Source: Pseudomonas sp. B20(2017) (GTDB taxonomy: Bacteria > Pseudomonadota > Gammaproteobacteria > Pseudomonadales > Pseudomonadaceae). Taken from it: a DNA stretch of 64,000 nt. The stretch covers positions 248,001 to 312,000 of the forward strand of contig NZ_NEJP01000001.1 in assembly GCF_002113125.1 (NCBI RefSeq), given 5' to 3'. Below, piece after piece: positions 44,052-53,110 of the stretch (positions are counted from its first letter, which is position 1; each line of letters starts with the position of its first letter). The position numbers and the translations under genes are program-made. The notes beneath the pieces were generated by a model. It had not been told where the DNA came from. It worked only from the letters and a program-made list of their open reading frames with translations, and did not search any database.

Positions 44052-44897
44052 ATGAAGTTCGAAGGCACCCAGGCCTACGTCGCCACCGATGACCTGAAGC
44101 TGGCGGTCAACGCCGCCATCACCCTGGAGCGGCCGCTGCTGGTCAAGGGCGAACCGGGCACCGGCAAGACCATGCTCGCCGAGCAACTGGCCGAATCGTT
44201 CGGCGCCAAGCTGATCACCTGGCACATCAAGTCCACCACCAAGGCCCATCAGGGCTTGTACGAATACGATGCGGTCAGCCGTCTGCGCGACTCGCAGCTG
44301 GGCAATGAAAAAGTCCACGACGTGCGCAACTACCTGAAGAAGGGCAAGCTCTGGGAAGCGTTCGAGTCCGAAGAACGCGTCATTCTGCTGATCGACGAAA
44401 TCGACAAGGCCGACATCGAGTTTCCCAACGACCTGCTGCAAGAACTCGACAAGATGGAGTTCTACGTTTACGAGATCGACGAGACCATCAAGGCCAAAAA
44501 ACGTCCGATCATCATCATTACCTCCAACAACGAGAAAGAGCTGCCGGACGCCTTCCTGCGCCGCTGCTTCTTCCACTATATCGCCTTCCCCGACCGCACC
44601 ACCCTGCAGAAAATCGTCGATGTTCACTACCCGGACATCAAGAAAGACCTGGTCAGCGAAGCGCTGGACGTGTTCTTCGACGTGCGCAAGGTGCCGGGCC
44701 TGAAGAAGAAGCCTTCGACCTCCGAACTGGTGGACTGGCTGAAACTGCTGATGGCCGACAACATCGGTGAGGCGGTGCTGCGCGAACGTGATCCAACCAA
44801 AGCCATCCCGCCGCTGGCCGGTGCGCTGGTGAAGAACGAACAGGACGTGCAACTGCTTGAGCGCCTGGCGTTCATGAGCCGTCGCGGCACCCGCTAA
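44052..44897 (+). CDS. MoxR-family AAA ATPase
   Basis: A 281-residue cytoplasmic AAA+ ATPase. GEPGTGKT (33-40) is Walker A, VILLIDEIDKAD (110-121) Walker B, TSNNEKELPDAFLRR the sensor-1/arginine-finger region. MoxR ATPases act with von Willebrand A proteins as chaperones for metal insertion or complex assembly; the VWA partner gene follows 12 bases later. The substrate complex is not nearby. GAGGA lies upstream of the ATG. Confidence 0.9.
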   Translation: MKFEGTQAYVATDDLKLAVNAAITLERPLLVKGEPGTGKTMLAEQLAESFGAKLITWHIKSTTKAHQGLYEYDAVSRLRDSQLGNEKVHDVRNYLKKGKLWEAFESEERVILLIDEIDKADIEFPNDLLQELDKMEFYVYEIDETIKAKKRPIIIITSNNEKELPDAFLRRCFFHYIAFPDRTTLQKIVDVHYPDIKKDLVSEALDVFFDVRKVPGLKKKPSTSELVDWLKLLMADNIGEAVLRERDPTKAIPPLAGALVKNEQDVQLLERLAFMSRRGTR

Positions 44898-44909
44898 GAG
44901 GCTGATGCC

Positions 44910-46088
44910 ATGTTGCTCAACCTGTTCAATGAAATGCGTGCAGCCAAGGTGCCGGTGTCGGTGCGTGAGCTGCTCGACCTGATCAACGCGCTGAAACAGC
45001 GCGTGACCTTCGCCGACATGGACGAGTTCTACTACTTGTCCCGAGCGATTCTGGTGAAGGACGAACGGCATTTCGACAAGTTCGACCGTGCGTTCGGTGC
45101 CTACTTCAATGGCCTGGAAAAGCTCGACGATCATTTGCAGGCGCTGATTCCCGAAGACTGGCTGCGCAAGGAATTCGAGCGCTCGCTGAGCGACGAGGAA
45201 CGCGCGCAGATCCAGTCCCTCGGCGGTCTGGACAAGCTGATCGAAGAGTTCAAGAAACGTCTGGAAGAACAGAAGGAGCGCCACGCCGGCGGCAACAAAT
45301 GGATCGGCACCGGCGGCACCAGCCCGTTCGGTTCCGGCGGCTTCAACCCGGAAGGCATCCGGGTCGGCGATGCCGGCAAGCGCCAGGGCAAAGCGGTGAA
45401 AGTCTGGGATCAGCGCGAGTACAAGAACCTCGACGACTCCGTGGAACTGGGCACCCGCAACATCAAGGTCGCCCTGCGCCGCCTGCGCAAATTTGCTCGC
45501 CAGGGCGCGGCGGAAGAGCTGGACATCGACGGCACCATCGACCACACCGCCAAGGACGCCGGCCTGCTGAACATCCAGATGCGCCCGGAACGGCGCAACA
45601 CCGTGAAGCTGTTGCTGCTGTTCGACATCGGCGGTTCGATGGACGCCCACGTGAAGATCTGTGAGGAACTGTTCTCGGCCTGCAAGACCGAGTTCAAGCA
45701 TCTGGAGTACTTCTACTTCCACAACTTCATTTATGAGTCGGTGTGGAAGAACAACATGCGCCGCACTTCCGAGCGCACGTCGACCCAGGATCTGCTGCAC
45801 AAGTACGGTGCCGACTATAAAGTGATCTTCATCGGTGACGCCGCGATGGCGCCCTATGAAATCACCCAGGCCGGCGGCAGCGTCGAGCACTGGAACGAAG
45901 AGCCGGGTTACGTGTGGATGCAGCGCTTCATGGAAAAGTACAAAAAGCTCATCTGGATCAACCCGTACCCGAAAGACACCTGGGGCTACACCTCGTCGAC
46001 CAATATCGTGCGGGATTTGATCGAGGATCAGATGTATCCGCTGACGTTGCGCGGGCTGGAAGAAGGGATGCGGTTTCTGTCCAAATAA
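44910..46088 (+). CDS. VWA-domain protein, CoxE-like partner of MoxR
   Basis: A 392-residue cytoplasmic protein. The N-terminal 200 residues are helical and the von Willebrand A domain starts at about residue 230; the metal-ion site reads DIGGSMD (239-245), where the usual DxSxS has Gly for the first Ser. The remaining VWA pattern (FYFHNFIYESVW, IFIGDAAMAPYEI) fits the CoxE-like family. Works with the MoxR ATPase next to it. A GATCGTTCCC-type repeat follows. Confidence 0.85.
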   Translation: MLLNLFNEMRAAKVPVSVRELLDLINALKQRVTFADMDEFYYLSRAILVKDERHFDKFDRAFGAYFNGLEKLDDHLQALIPEDWLRKEFERSLSDEERAQIQSLGGLDKLIEEFKKRLEEQKERHAGGNKWIGTGGTSPFGSGGFNPEGIRVGDAGKRQGKAVKVWDQREYKNLDDSVELGTRNIKVALRRLRKFARQGAAEELDIDGTIDHTAKDAGLLNIQMRPERRNTVKLLLLFDIGGSMDAHVKICEELFSACKTEFKHLEYFYFHNFIYESVWKNNMRRTSERTSTQDLLHKYGADYKVIFIGDAAMAPYEITQAGGSVEHWNEEPGYVWMQRFMEKYKKLIWINPYPKDTWGYTSSTNIVRDLIEDQMYPLTLRGLEEGMRFLSK

Positions 46089-46093
46089 CCGAA

Positions 46094-46225
46094 CCGTTCC
46101 CATGCTCTGCGGGGAAATGTATCAAGTGACGCTCTGCGTCACTGGGACGCAGAGCGTCCCGGGCGGCATTCCCACGCGGAGCATGGGAACGATCAAACGC
46201 AGACGGTTCGACGTGGGAACGATCA
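46094..46225. repeat. Compound palindromic repeat, GATCGTTCCC type
   Basis: Several arms (GAACGTTCCCATGCTCTGCG-like start, GACGCTCTGCGTC/GACGCAGAGCGTC inner stem, CATGGGAACGATCA) and a last partial copy that reaches the stop codon of pxpC at 46223. Confidence 0.75.
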
Positions 46226-47140
46226 AGTAAATCGCTGTAGATATTCGATGTGCTCCCGGTGCGCCACGTCCTGCACCACCGGGCGCAACCTGACCTTCGC
46301 CCCCGGCAGACACTGTGCCAGACGCGCCAGTGCCAACGGCGTCAACGCGCCCAGTCGCGGATAACCGCCAATGGTCTGCCGATCATTGAGCAACACGATC
46401 GGCTGTCCGTCCGGCGGCACCTGCACCGCGCCCAGCGGAATGCCCTCGGAAATCATCGGCTTGCCCTGATACTGCAACGCCGTCCCCAACAGGCGGATGC
46501 CCATGCGATCAGCACGGCTGTCCAGCGTCCAGGCACTGTTGAAGACATCGAACAGGCTCTGCCCGCTGAACTGACCGATCTGCGCGCCGAGTACCAGATC
46601 GAGCGGCGCGTCGAGGCGCAGGTCCGGTAGATGCTGTGCCGGAACGTCACGCACCAATAGGGTTTCGCCCTGATAACTCAGCGAGGCGCCCTTGGCCAAC
46701 GGCAAGCCAAAACCATCGAGACCACCCAGTTCCTCACGGATCACCGTGGCACTGCTGCCCAGCACTTTCGGCGCGTTGAAACCGCCGGGCGCTGCCAGAT
46801 AGGCCCGCGCCCCGAGCAACGGCTGGGTGAACTTCAAGGTCTGTCCTTTGCGCAGTTTGAAACTGCGCCACGGCGCCAGCACTTCACCGTCGATCTGTGC
46901 GCCAAGATCGGCGCCGGCCAATGCCAGCAAGCAATCTTCTTCAGCCACCACCGTAAACCCGCCGAGGGTGATTTCAATTACCGGCAAGTCCAGGTCATTG
47001 CCCAGCAGCCAGTTGGCCCAGGCCATCGACCGCCAGTCCGCCGCGCCGCCCTGGGTCACGCCCAGATGGCGCACGCCAAACCGCCCGGCGTCCTGTAACA
47101 GGCACAGCGGCGTACTCGCCTCAATTGTCAGTCGGCTCAT
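46223..47140 (-). CDS. pxpC: 5-oxoprolinase subunit C
   Basis: A 305-residue protein of the biotin-dependent-carboxyltransferase-like (KipA/PxpC) family: LCLLQDAGRFGVRHLGVTQGGAAD at the start and SEGIPLGAVQVPPDGQPIVLLNDRQTIGGYPR near the end. With PxpA and PxpB it forms the ATP-dependent bacterial 5-oxoprolinase, which converts 5-oxoproline to glutamate. It overlaps pxpB by 4 bases. Confidence 0.9.
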   Translation of the reverse strand: MSRLTIEASTPLCLLQDAGRFGVRHLGVTQGGAADWRSMAWANWLLGNDLDLPVIEITLGGFTVVAEEDCLLALAGADLGAQIDGEVLAPWRSFKLRKGQTLKFTQPLLGARAYLAAPGGFNAPKVLGSSATVIREELGGLDGFGLPLAKGASLSYQGETLLVRDVPAQHLPDLRLDAPLDLVLGAQIGQFSGQSLFDVFNSAWTLDSRADRMGIRLLGTALQYQGKPMISEGIPLGAVQVPPDGQPIVLLNDRQTIGGYPRLGALTPLALARLAQCLPGAKVRLRPVVQDVAHREHIEYLQRFT

Positions 47141-47841
47141 GCCAAGGCCTCCAGAGGCGTGTCGTCACCGCCAAGACGGATGAATTCGGCGTGGCTCACT
47201 GCTTCGAAACGCACGGTATCGCCGGGCTGCATCAGGCTGTAGCCATCGCGCTCACGGTCGAACAGTTTTGCCGGCGTGCGACCGATCAGGTTCCAGCCAC
47301 CGGGAGACACCACCGGATACGCGGCCGTCTGCCGCTCGGCGATGCCGACGCTGCCGGCGGCGACTTTCTTGCGTGGGGTATTCAGACGCGGTGCGGCGAG
47401 AACCTCTTCCACCAAACCCATGAAGGCAAAACCCGGTGCAAAACCGAGCGCGAACACCTGATATTCCCGAGCGCTGTGACGGCGGATCACTTCTTCCACC
47501 GACAAACCGCTGCGTTGCGACAGCAAGCTCAATTCCGGGCCGACACTCAGGTCGTACCACACCGGCAACACGTGACACTGGCCGCCGGTACGCGCATTCG
47601 GCGACAGGTCGATCAGTGCTTCGGCGATCAATTCCCGGGCCTGATTCGGGCTCAACGCGGTCAGGTCGTAATGCACCATCAACGTGGTGTACGACGGCAC
47701 CAGATCGATCAGATGTTCACCGAACACCGTGCGCAGCCGCTCACTGGCGGCGAGCATCCACGGCATGTTGGCTTCGGCGATTTCATCGAACAGGCGCAGC
47801 ATCAGGCAATCCAGCGCCACCACTTCCACCCGCGGATTCAT
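47137..47841 (-). CDS. pxpB: 5-oxoprolinase subunit B
   Basis: A 234-residue protein of the KipI/PxpB family (allophanate-hydrolase subunit 1-like): [56 protein letters not shown] core and [27 protein letters not shown]. Works with PxpA and PxpC. Overlaps pxpA (4 bases) and pxpC (4 bases), so the three are translationally coupled. Confidence 0.9.
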   Translation of the reverse strand: MNPRVEVVALDCLMLRLFDEIAEANMPWMLAASERLRTVFGEHLIDLVPSYTTLMVHYDLTALSPNQARELIAEALIDLSPNARTGGQCHVLPVWYDLSVGPELSLLSQRSGLSVEEVIRRHSAREYQVFALGFAPGFAFMGLVEEVLAAPRLNTPRKKVAAGSVGIAERQTAAYPVVSPGGWNLIGRTPAKLFDRERDGYSLMQPGDTVRFEAVSHAEFIRLGGDDTPLEALA

Positions 47842-48590
47842 GGTGCGCTCTGCTCGTTCAGGGCCTGACGAATGCGCTGCACGGCTGCCACTGAACTGGC
47901 GTTGTCACCATGCACGCACAGCGTGTTGGCTTGCAGATGCAGCGCGCTGCCGTCGCTGGCGGTGAGGTTGTCGCCACGGGCGATGGTCAGCGCTTGCCCG
48001 ATGATGGTTTCGGAATCGTGGTGCACCGCGCCCGGCAGCTGCCGCGAGACCAGTCGGCCGGCGCTGTCGTAGGCGCGGTCGGCGAAGGCTTCGAACCACA
48101 GGGTCACGCCGTATTCATCGCCGAGCTGTTGCGCGGCCGTGTTGTCGCGGGTGGCCATCAGCATCAGCGGCAAGCTGCGGTCGTAAGCCGCGACAGCCTG
48201 AATCACCGCCCGCAACTGCGCCGGGTTGGCCATCATGTCGTTGTACATCGCGCCGTGGGGTTTGACGTAACTGACTTTGCCACCCTGGGCGCGGCAAATG
48301 CCGTCCAGGGCCCCGATCTGGTAATGCAGGATGTCTTGCAGTTCCTGGGCGGTGTAGGCCATGGAACGTCGGCCGAACCCCACCAGATCCTGATAGGCCG
48401 GATGCGCGCCGATCTGCACGCCATGACTGAGGGCCAGGCTGACGGTCTTGCGCATGATGCTCGGGTCGCCGGCGTGGAAACCGCAGGCAATGTTGGCGCA
48501 GTCGATGAAGGGCATGACTTCCGCGTCCAGACCCATGGTCCAGCTGCCGAAGCTCTCGCCGATGTCACAGTTCAATAGCAGGCGGCTCAC
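47838..48590 (-). CDS. pxpA: 5-oxoprolinase subunit A
   Basis: A 250-residue LamB/YcsF-family protein: [28 protein letters not shown] and [12 protein letters not shown] are the family marks. It is the first gene of the pxpABC set and starts at GTG 48590, with GGAG 8 bases upstream. 5-Oxoproline forms spontaneously from glutamine, so the enzyme both repairs damage and allows growth on it. An MFS transporter gene lies 61 bases upstream on the same strand. Confidence 0.9.
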   Translation of the reverse strand: MSRLLLNCDIGESFGSWTMGLDAEVMPFIDCANIACGFHAGDPSIMRKTVSLALSHGVQIGAHPAYQDLVGFGRRSMAYTAQELQDILHYQIGALDGICRAQGGKVSYVKPHGAMYNDMMANPAQLRAVIQAVAAYDRSLPLMLMATRDNTAAQQLGDEYGVTLWFEAFADRAYDSAGRLVSRQLPGAVHHDSETIIGQALTIARGDNLTASDGSALHLQANTLCVHGDNASSVAAVQRIRQALNEQSAP

Positions 48591-48651
48591 GGTGAACACT
48601 CCTGTAGCTGTTGTCTTTTTATGCTGTAGGACAGTTGTCGCAGGTTATCAG

Positions 48652-49938
48652 TTACTGCGCGTCCAGTTGTTTGCCACGGGTTTCCGGCAGGCTCAACGCC
48701 GCGAGAATCACCACGCCGTAGGACACTGCCGCAAAGGCACCGATGCCTACACTCAGCGGCACTTTCTGGCTGAGCAGTCCGATCAACAGCGGGAACAACG
48801 CCGCCAGCGCCCGGCCGATGTTGTAACAGAAGCCCTGCCCCGAGCCGCGAATCCGCGTCGGGAACAATTCGGTGAGAAACGCGCCCATGCCACTGAAAAT
48901 CCCCGAGGCAAAGAAGCCCAACGGGAAGCCCAGCCACAGCATCACGCCGTTGCTGACCGGCAATTGGGTGTAGAGCAGAACGATGGTGAACGAGCCGACC
49001 GCGAACAGAATGAAGTTCTTCTTGCGGCCCAACAGGTCGGTCAAATAGGCGCTGATCACATAACCGGCGTAGGAACCGATGATCACCATCGCCAGATAAC
49101 CGCCGGTGCCGAGTACGCTCAAGCCGCGTTCGTTCTTCAGAAAAGTCGGCAGCCAGGAGGTGATCGCGTAGTAACCGCCGAGGGCGCCGGTGGTCAGCAG
49201 CGAGGCACGAATCGTGGTGAAGAGCATGCCGGGGGCGAAGATCTCGTAGAACTTCGACGGACTGTCCGGAGTTTGCCTGGCCTTGGCTTCGCGATAGATC
49301 TCCGGGTCTTTCACCAGGCGGCGGACGAAAATCACGAACACCGCCGGCACGATGCCAAGGATGAACAGTGCGCGCCAGGCGTCTTCCGGCGGCAACACCG
49401 AGAACAGCAGCGCATAGAGAATCGCCGTCAGGCCCCAACCCAAGGCCCAGCCGGATTGCACCATGCCCACCGCTTTGCCACGGTCCTTGGCGCGAATCAC
49501 TTCACCGATCAGCACCGCGCCGGCAGTCCATTCACCGCCGAAACCGAAGCCCATCAGGGTACGGGCGATCAGCAGTTGCTCGTAGTTCTGGGCGAAACCG
49601 CAAAGGAAAGTGAAGAAGGCAAACCACAGCACCGTCAGTTGCAAAGTACGCACGCGGCCGATGCGGTCGGAGAGAATCCCCGCCACCCAGCCGCCGATGG
49701 CCGAGGCGATCAGGGTGCTGGTGTGAATCAGGCCGGCTTCTCCGGTGGTGATGCCCCACATCGCAATCAGGGTCGGCACCACGAAGCTGAGCATCTGGGT
49801 GTCCATGCCGTCCAGACCGTAGCCGATCTTGCAGCTCCAGAAGGTCCGGCGCTCCTGCTGATTGATGTTGCGATACCAGTCGAACGGGCCGGGACGGGCC
49901 GCAGTTTTGGGGAGGTCGAGGGTGTCGGGCGCACTCAT
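48652..49938 (-). CDS. MFS transporter of the pxp operon
   Basis: A 428-residue inner-membrane protein with twelve hydrophobic segments and the MFS signature GWVAGILSDRIGRVRT between helices 2 and 3. It resembles the carboxylate-transporter branch (long N-terminal stretch DWYRNINQQERRTF). Directly upstream of pxpABC on the same strand, so probably the 5-oxoproline (or related acid) importer; inference from position. ATG 49938 has GGAG 7 bases upstream. Confidence 0.85.
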   Translation of the reverse strand: MSAPDTLDLPKTAARPGPFDWYRNINQQERRTFWSCKIGYGLDGMDTQMLSFVVPTLIAMWGITTGEAGLIHTSTLIASAIGGWVAGILSDRIGRVRTLQLTVLWFAFFTFLCGFAQNYEQLLIARTLMGFGFGGEWTAGAVLIGEVIRAKDRGKAVGMVQSGWALGWGLTAILYALLFSVLPPEDAWRALFILGIVPAVFVIFVRRLVKDPEIYREAKARQTPDSPSKFYEIFAPGMLFTTIRASLLTTGALGGYYAITSWLPTFLKNERGLSVLGTGGYLAMVIIGSYAGYVISAYLTDLLGRKKNFILFAVGSFTIVLLYTQLPVSNGVMLWLGFPLGFFASGIFSGMGAFLTELFPTRIRGSGQGFCYNIGRALAALFPLLIGLLSQKVPLSVGIGAFAAVSYGVVILAALSLPETRGKQLDAQ

Positions 49939-50084
49939 GGCATGTCTCCGCAGGCTTTTATTGGTCTTGTTCGAAGCTCCGACGACGCCTATCGTGGGAA
50001 CCGGATGCGTCGATTCTTGGGTGCGTCACCCGGTCGCGTCCAACGAATAAAAACCCGCCCAAGACATAAGAAAAATTTGTTGCC

Positions 50085-50996
50085 ATGAACCTGAAGTTTC
50101 TCGAAACCTTCGTCTGGGTCGCCCGGCTGAAAAGTTTTCGCCTGACCGCCGACAAGCTGTTCACCACCCAGGCCTCGATCTCCAGCCGGATCGCGGTGCT
50201 CGAAGGCGAGCTCGGGGTGAAGCTGTTCCTGCGTGATTCACGCGGCGTCAGCCTGACGCCCGAAGGTTTGAAAGTGCTGGACTATGCCGAGCAGATGCTC
50301 GACACGATGCAGGCGCTCAAGCAGTCGATCGAGACCCGTTCGAGCAAGGTCGGCCAGGTACGGATCGGGGTGATGGACACGGTGATTCACACCTGGCTCA
50401 GCCCGCTGGTGGCGCAGATGACCGATCTGTACCCTCGGGTGGAAATCGAACTGGTGGCGGATACCTCGCTGAACCTCTGCGATCAGCTGCAAAAAGGCTT
50501 TCTCGATCTGATTCTGCAAACCGATCTGGTGCGCCAGGAAAGTGTGCGCAGCCTGGAACTCGCCAGCCACCCTATCGGCTGGATCGTCGCCAGCAACTCG
50601 ATCTACAACCGCGACTACGCAAACCTCGCCGACCTGGCGCAGGAGCGGATCATCACCTACTCGAAAAACTCCCGGCCACATCAGGACATCCTGGCGCTGA
50701 TGCAGGCCCAGGGTGTGCTGGCGCCACGCTTGAACTGTGTGAATTCGGTGTCGGCGATCACCCGGCTGTTGCGCGACGGATTCGGCATTGGCGCGTTGCC
50801 GCCAGTGCTGGTGGCCGAGGAACTGGCGCGGGGCGAACTGACCCTGCTCGACATCGAACAGCGCCCGCCGAATCTGCAGGTGGTGGTGTCGTGGCGAGTC
50901 GGTGTGGAATGGGTCGAGGAGATCGTGACGCTGTGTCAGCAGGTGCTGGAGGGATACGCGCGCAAGGTAGGTACGGATTACATTGTTCTAAGTTGA
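50085..50996 (+). CDS. LysR-type regulator of the pxp operon (by position)
   Basis: A 303-residue LysR regulator: MNLKFLETFVWVARLKSFRLTA opens the winged helix, then ASISSRIAVLEGELGVKLF; effector domain from about residue 90. It is divergent from the MFS-pxpABC operon (147 bases between), so it likely controls it. Its stop codon TGA is the first three bases of a GATCGTTCCC-type palindrome. Confidence 0.85.
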   Translation: MNLKFLETFVWVARLKSFRLTADKLFTTQASISSRIAVLEGELGVKLFLRDSRGVSLTPEGLKVLDYAEQMLDTMQALKQSIETRSSKVGQVRIGVMDTVIHTWLSPLVAQMTDLYPRVEIELVADTSLNLCDQLQKGFLDLILQTDLVRQESVRSLELASHPIGWIVASNSIYNRDYANLADLAQERIITYSKNSRPHQDILALMQAQGVLAPRLNCVNSVSAITRLLRDGFGIGALPPVLVAEELARGELTLLDIEQRPPNLQVVVSWRVGVEWVEEIVTLCQQVLEGYARKVGTDYIVLS

Positions 50997-51026
50997 TCGT
51001 TCCCACGCTCTGCGTGGGAACGATCA
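50994..51026. repeat. Palindromic repeat, GATCGTTCCC type
   Basis: Single near-perfect inverted repeat with GTTCCCACGCTCTGCGTGGG core; overlaps the LysR stop codon. Confidence 0.85.
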
Positions 51027-51032
51027 TGGAGC

Positions 51033-51575
51033 TCAGAGCCCGCGCACATCCCGGTCTTCGATCGGCCTGCTCTGGCGCAGGCGCTTGCCGCCCAGCACCA
51101 CCCAGTCGATCAGACGGAACAGGCATTCAAGACCAAACGACAGCAGCAACGCGCCGCTCATGCCCCAGATCATCGCCTCAGGCGTCAGCAGGATCTGGTA
51201 GCTGTAGCCGTTCCAGGTTTCCTTGCGGATGTCCGGGTCGGCGGCCAGCACCACTTGCAGGAAGCGGATGTACCACGGGCCCTGCATCGCCTGAAATTGC
51301 TTGTCCAGCGCCAGCTGACGGTTGAGCAAGGCGCTCAGGCTGTCGGCATCGCTGCGAAACACCGGGTCCTCGCTGGCGCGATAGTGGGCGACCAGTGCCT
51401 GGATATCACCTTTGAAGAACTGCTCGGCGGTGCCCTGGAAACCGCGCAGACCGGTCTGCGCCTCGATCAGGTGCGCTTCGACCCGCTTGGCGTAATCGTT
51501 GATGAAGCCTGGCACCTGGACACCGATCAACAGGCCCGCCGCAAACAACACCAGCCGTAGATAACTGAGCAACAT
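51033..51575 (-). CDS. DUF2937-family membrane protein
   Basis: A 180-residue inner-membrane protein with an N-terminal membrane helix (LLSYLRLVLFAAGLLIGVQVPGF) and another near the C-terminus (AMIWGMSGALLLSFGLECLFRLIDWV); the FINDYAKRVEAHLIEA stretch is typical of DUF2937. Function unknown. Third gene of a minus-strand operon, 13 bases after the glutamine amidotransferase gene. Ribosome site weak. Confidence 0.8.
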   Translation of the reverse strand: MLLSYLRLVLFAAGLLIGVQVPGFINDYAKRVEAHLIEAQTGLRGFQGTAEQFFKGDIQALVAHYRASEDPVFRSDADSLSALLNRQLALDKQFQAMQGPWYIRFLQVVLAADPDIRKETWNGYSYQILLTPEAMIWGMSGALLLSFGLECLFRLIDWVVLGGKRLRQSRPIEDRDVRGL

Positions 51576-51588
51576 GGGGGTGCAATCC

Positions 51589-52365
51589 TTATTCGGTCGT
51601 GCCTTGGCTGACGCATTCGCCGCGTCGCCACAGGCTCCATTGGCCCGGTTCGTAGCGGGTCCAGGTTTCGTTTTCGGTCAAGGGTTCGGTGGCAATCACC
51701 GTGACCACGTCGTTGGGCGTGGTTTCGGCCTGGAAATCGACGATCACATCGACATCCTTGAGCCGCGCCGGGCCAAACGGGGCGCGTCGGGTGATCTGCG
51801 CCAGTTTGGTCGAGCAATAGCAGAACAGCCAGTCGCCGTCGCTGAGCAGGCAGTTGAACACGCCTTTGCTGCGGTATTCGGCACAAGCCGCGACCAGATC
51901 CGGCAGCAGCACTTCTATATCGACCGGTTCCGGAAACGCTGCACGTACGCGGTTGAGCAAATCGCAGAACGCCGCCTCGCTGTCGGTATCGCCGACCGGG
52001 CGGTAGAAACTCTTGATCGGGGTGAAATCGGCGAGCTGGCCGTTGTGCGCGAAGCACCAGTTGCGTCCCCACAGTTCGCGGACGAACGGATGGGTGTTGG
52101 ACAGGCAGACCTTGCCGACGTTGGCCTGACGGATATGACCGATGACCACTTCGCTCTTGATCGGATAGCGCTGCACCAGGTTCGCCACTTCCGACTCGCT
52201 GCTGGCCGCCGGGTCCTGGAACAGACGCAGCCCACGACCTTCGTAGAAGGCAATGCCCCAGCCATCTCGGTGCGGCCCGGTGCGACCGCCGCGCTGCATC
52301 AGCCCGGTGAAGCTGAACACGATGTCGGTCGGCACGTTGGCACTCATGCCCAGTAATTCACACAT
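51589..52365 (-). CDS. Class II glutamine amidotransferase, YafJ-like
   Basis: A 258-residue N-terminal-nucleophile amidotransferase. The protein begins [10 protein letters not shown] so that Cys2 becomes the catalytic N-terminal residue after Met removal; [34 protein letters not shown] and WCFAHNGQL are the class II core. It lacks a fused synthetase domain, so the acceptor is unknown. ATG 52365 was chosen because it gives Cys2; an open frame extends 42 codons further upstream. Middle gene of the operon. Confidence 0.9.
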   Translation of the reverse strand: MCELLGMSANVPTDIVFSFTGLMQRGGRTGPHRDGWGIAFYEGRGLRLFQDPAASSESEVANLVQRYPIKSEVVIGHIRQANVGKVCLSNTHPFVRELWGRNWCFAHNGQLADFTPIKSFYRPVGDTDSEAAFCDLLNRVRAAFPEPVDIEVLLPDLVAACAEYRSKGVFNCLLSDGDWLFCYCSTKLAQITRRAPFGPARLKDVDVIVDFQAETTPNDVVTVIATEPLTENETWTRYEPGQWSLWRRGECVSQGTTE

Positions 52366-52381
52366 GTGCGGACTCTCGTGA

Positions 52382-52873
52382 TTACAGACGCGGCTCGACC
52401 CGCATGCGCTGCGGGTTGCTCGGCACTGGCGGGCGACCATAGCGGTCATCGCCGGCGCCACCGAACGGTTGATCGGCGTCCCGCTCGTCATCGGCCCGGG
52501 CCGCTGCGCGGGCGGCTTCAGCCTGTTCTCGGCGGGCCTTGGAGGCGCGTTCGATCGGCAGGCGGATCAGCACAAAAATCAGGTACAGGCCGAACGCGAT
52601 CATGGCGTACATGAGCAGTTCGGAAATCGCACGCCAGGCGTTGTTGCCGACCTTGAACGCCAGATCCAGCGCGGTGATGGCGATGGCCGGGGCGAATTTT
52701 TCCTTCACCGGGTCAATGATGGTCGGGCTGAACAGCAACACCGCCATCAATACACGCAGCGGCTCGCGCAGCCAGCGCCACATCCAGCGGGTCATGCGCA
52801 TCCACACCAGCAGGCAGCCCACGGCGGCAAAGGCGTAAAGGCCCCAGGCGATCAGATAGTCGTTCTCGGTCAT
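52382..52873 (-). CDS. Membrane protein of unknown function
   Basis: About 163 residues: two N-terminal membrane segments ([19 protein letters not shown] and [13 protein letters not shown]), another in [18 protein letters not shown], then a charged Ala/Arg/Glu tail ([17 protein letters not shown]) that is probably a soluble coiled coil. Starts at ATG 52873 or three codons earlier at 52882; neither has a clear ribosome site. First gene of the three-gene operon with the amidotransferase and DUF2937 genes. Confidence 0.75.
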   Translation of the reverse strand: MTENDYLIAWGLYAFAAVGCLLVWMRMTRWMWRWLREPLRVLMAVLLFSPTIIDPVKEKFAPAIAITALDLAFKVGNNAWRAISELLMYAMIAFGLYLIFVLIRLPIERASKARREQAEAARAAARADDERDADQPFGGAGDDRYGRPPVPSNPQRMRVEPRL

Positions 52874-52967
52874 GGTGTCCATGGCAAGGCAGGCAAAGAG
52901 GCGCTTATAGTAACGACTTTTCGCACGTCAGGCTTGTCCCAATGCCAGTCGGTCAGCCCCGGACATT

Positions 52968-53068
52968 GTGGGAGCGAGTTTGGTCCGGCGGCGATCCGAC
53001 GAAGAGTCCGTCAGATTCAACACTATTATTGACTGAGCCTCCGCTTTCGCGAGCAAGCTCGCTCCCAC
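52968..53068. repeat. REPIN
   Basis: GTGGGAGCGAGTTTGG at the left (its arm is degenerate) and GCGAGCAAGCTCGCTCCCAC at the right. Confidence 0.8.
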
Positions 53069-53110
53069 AGGTTGCGAAACCCTATTCCGTTATATTTTCG
53101 AGAGCTTTCC

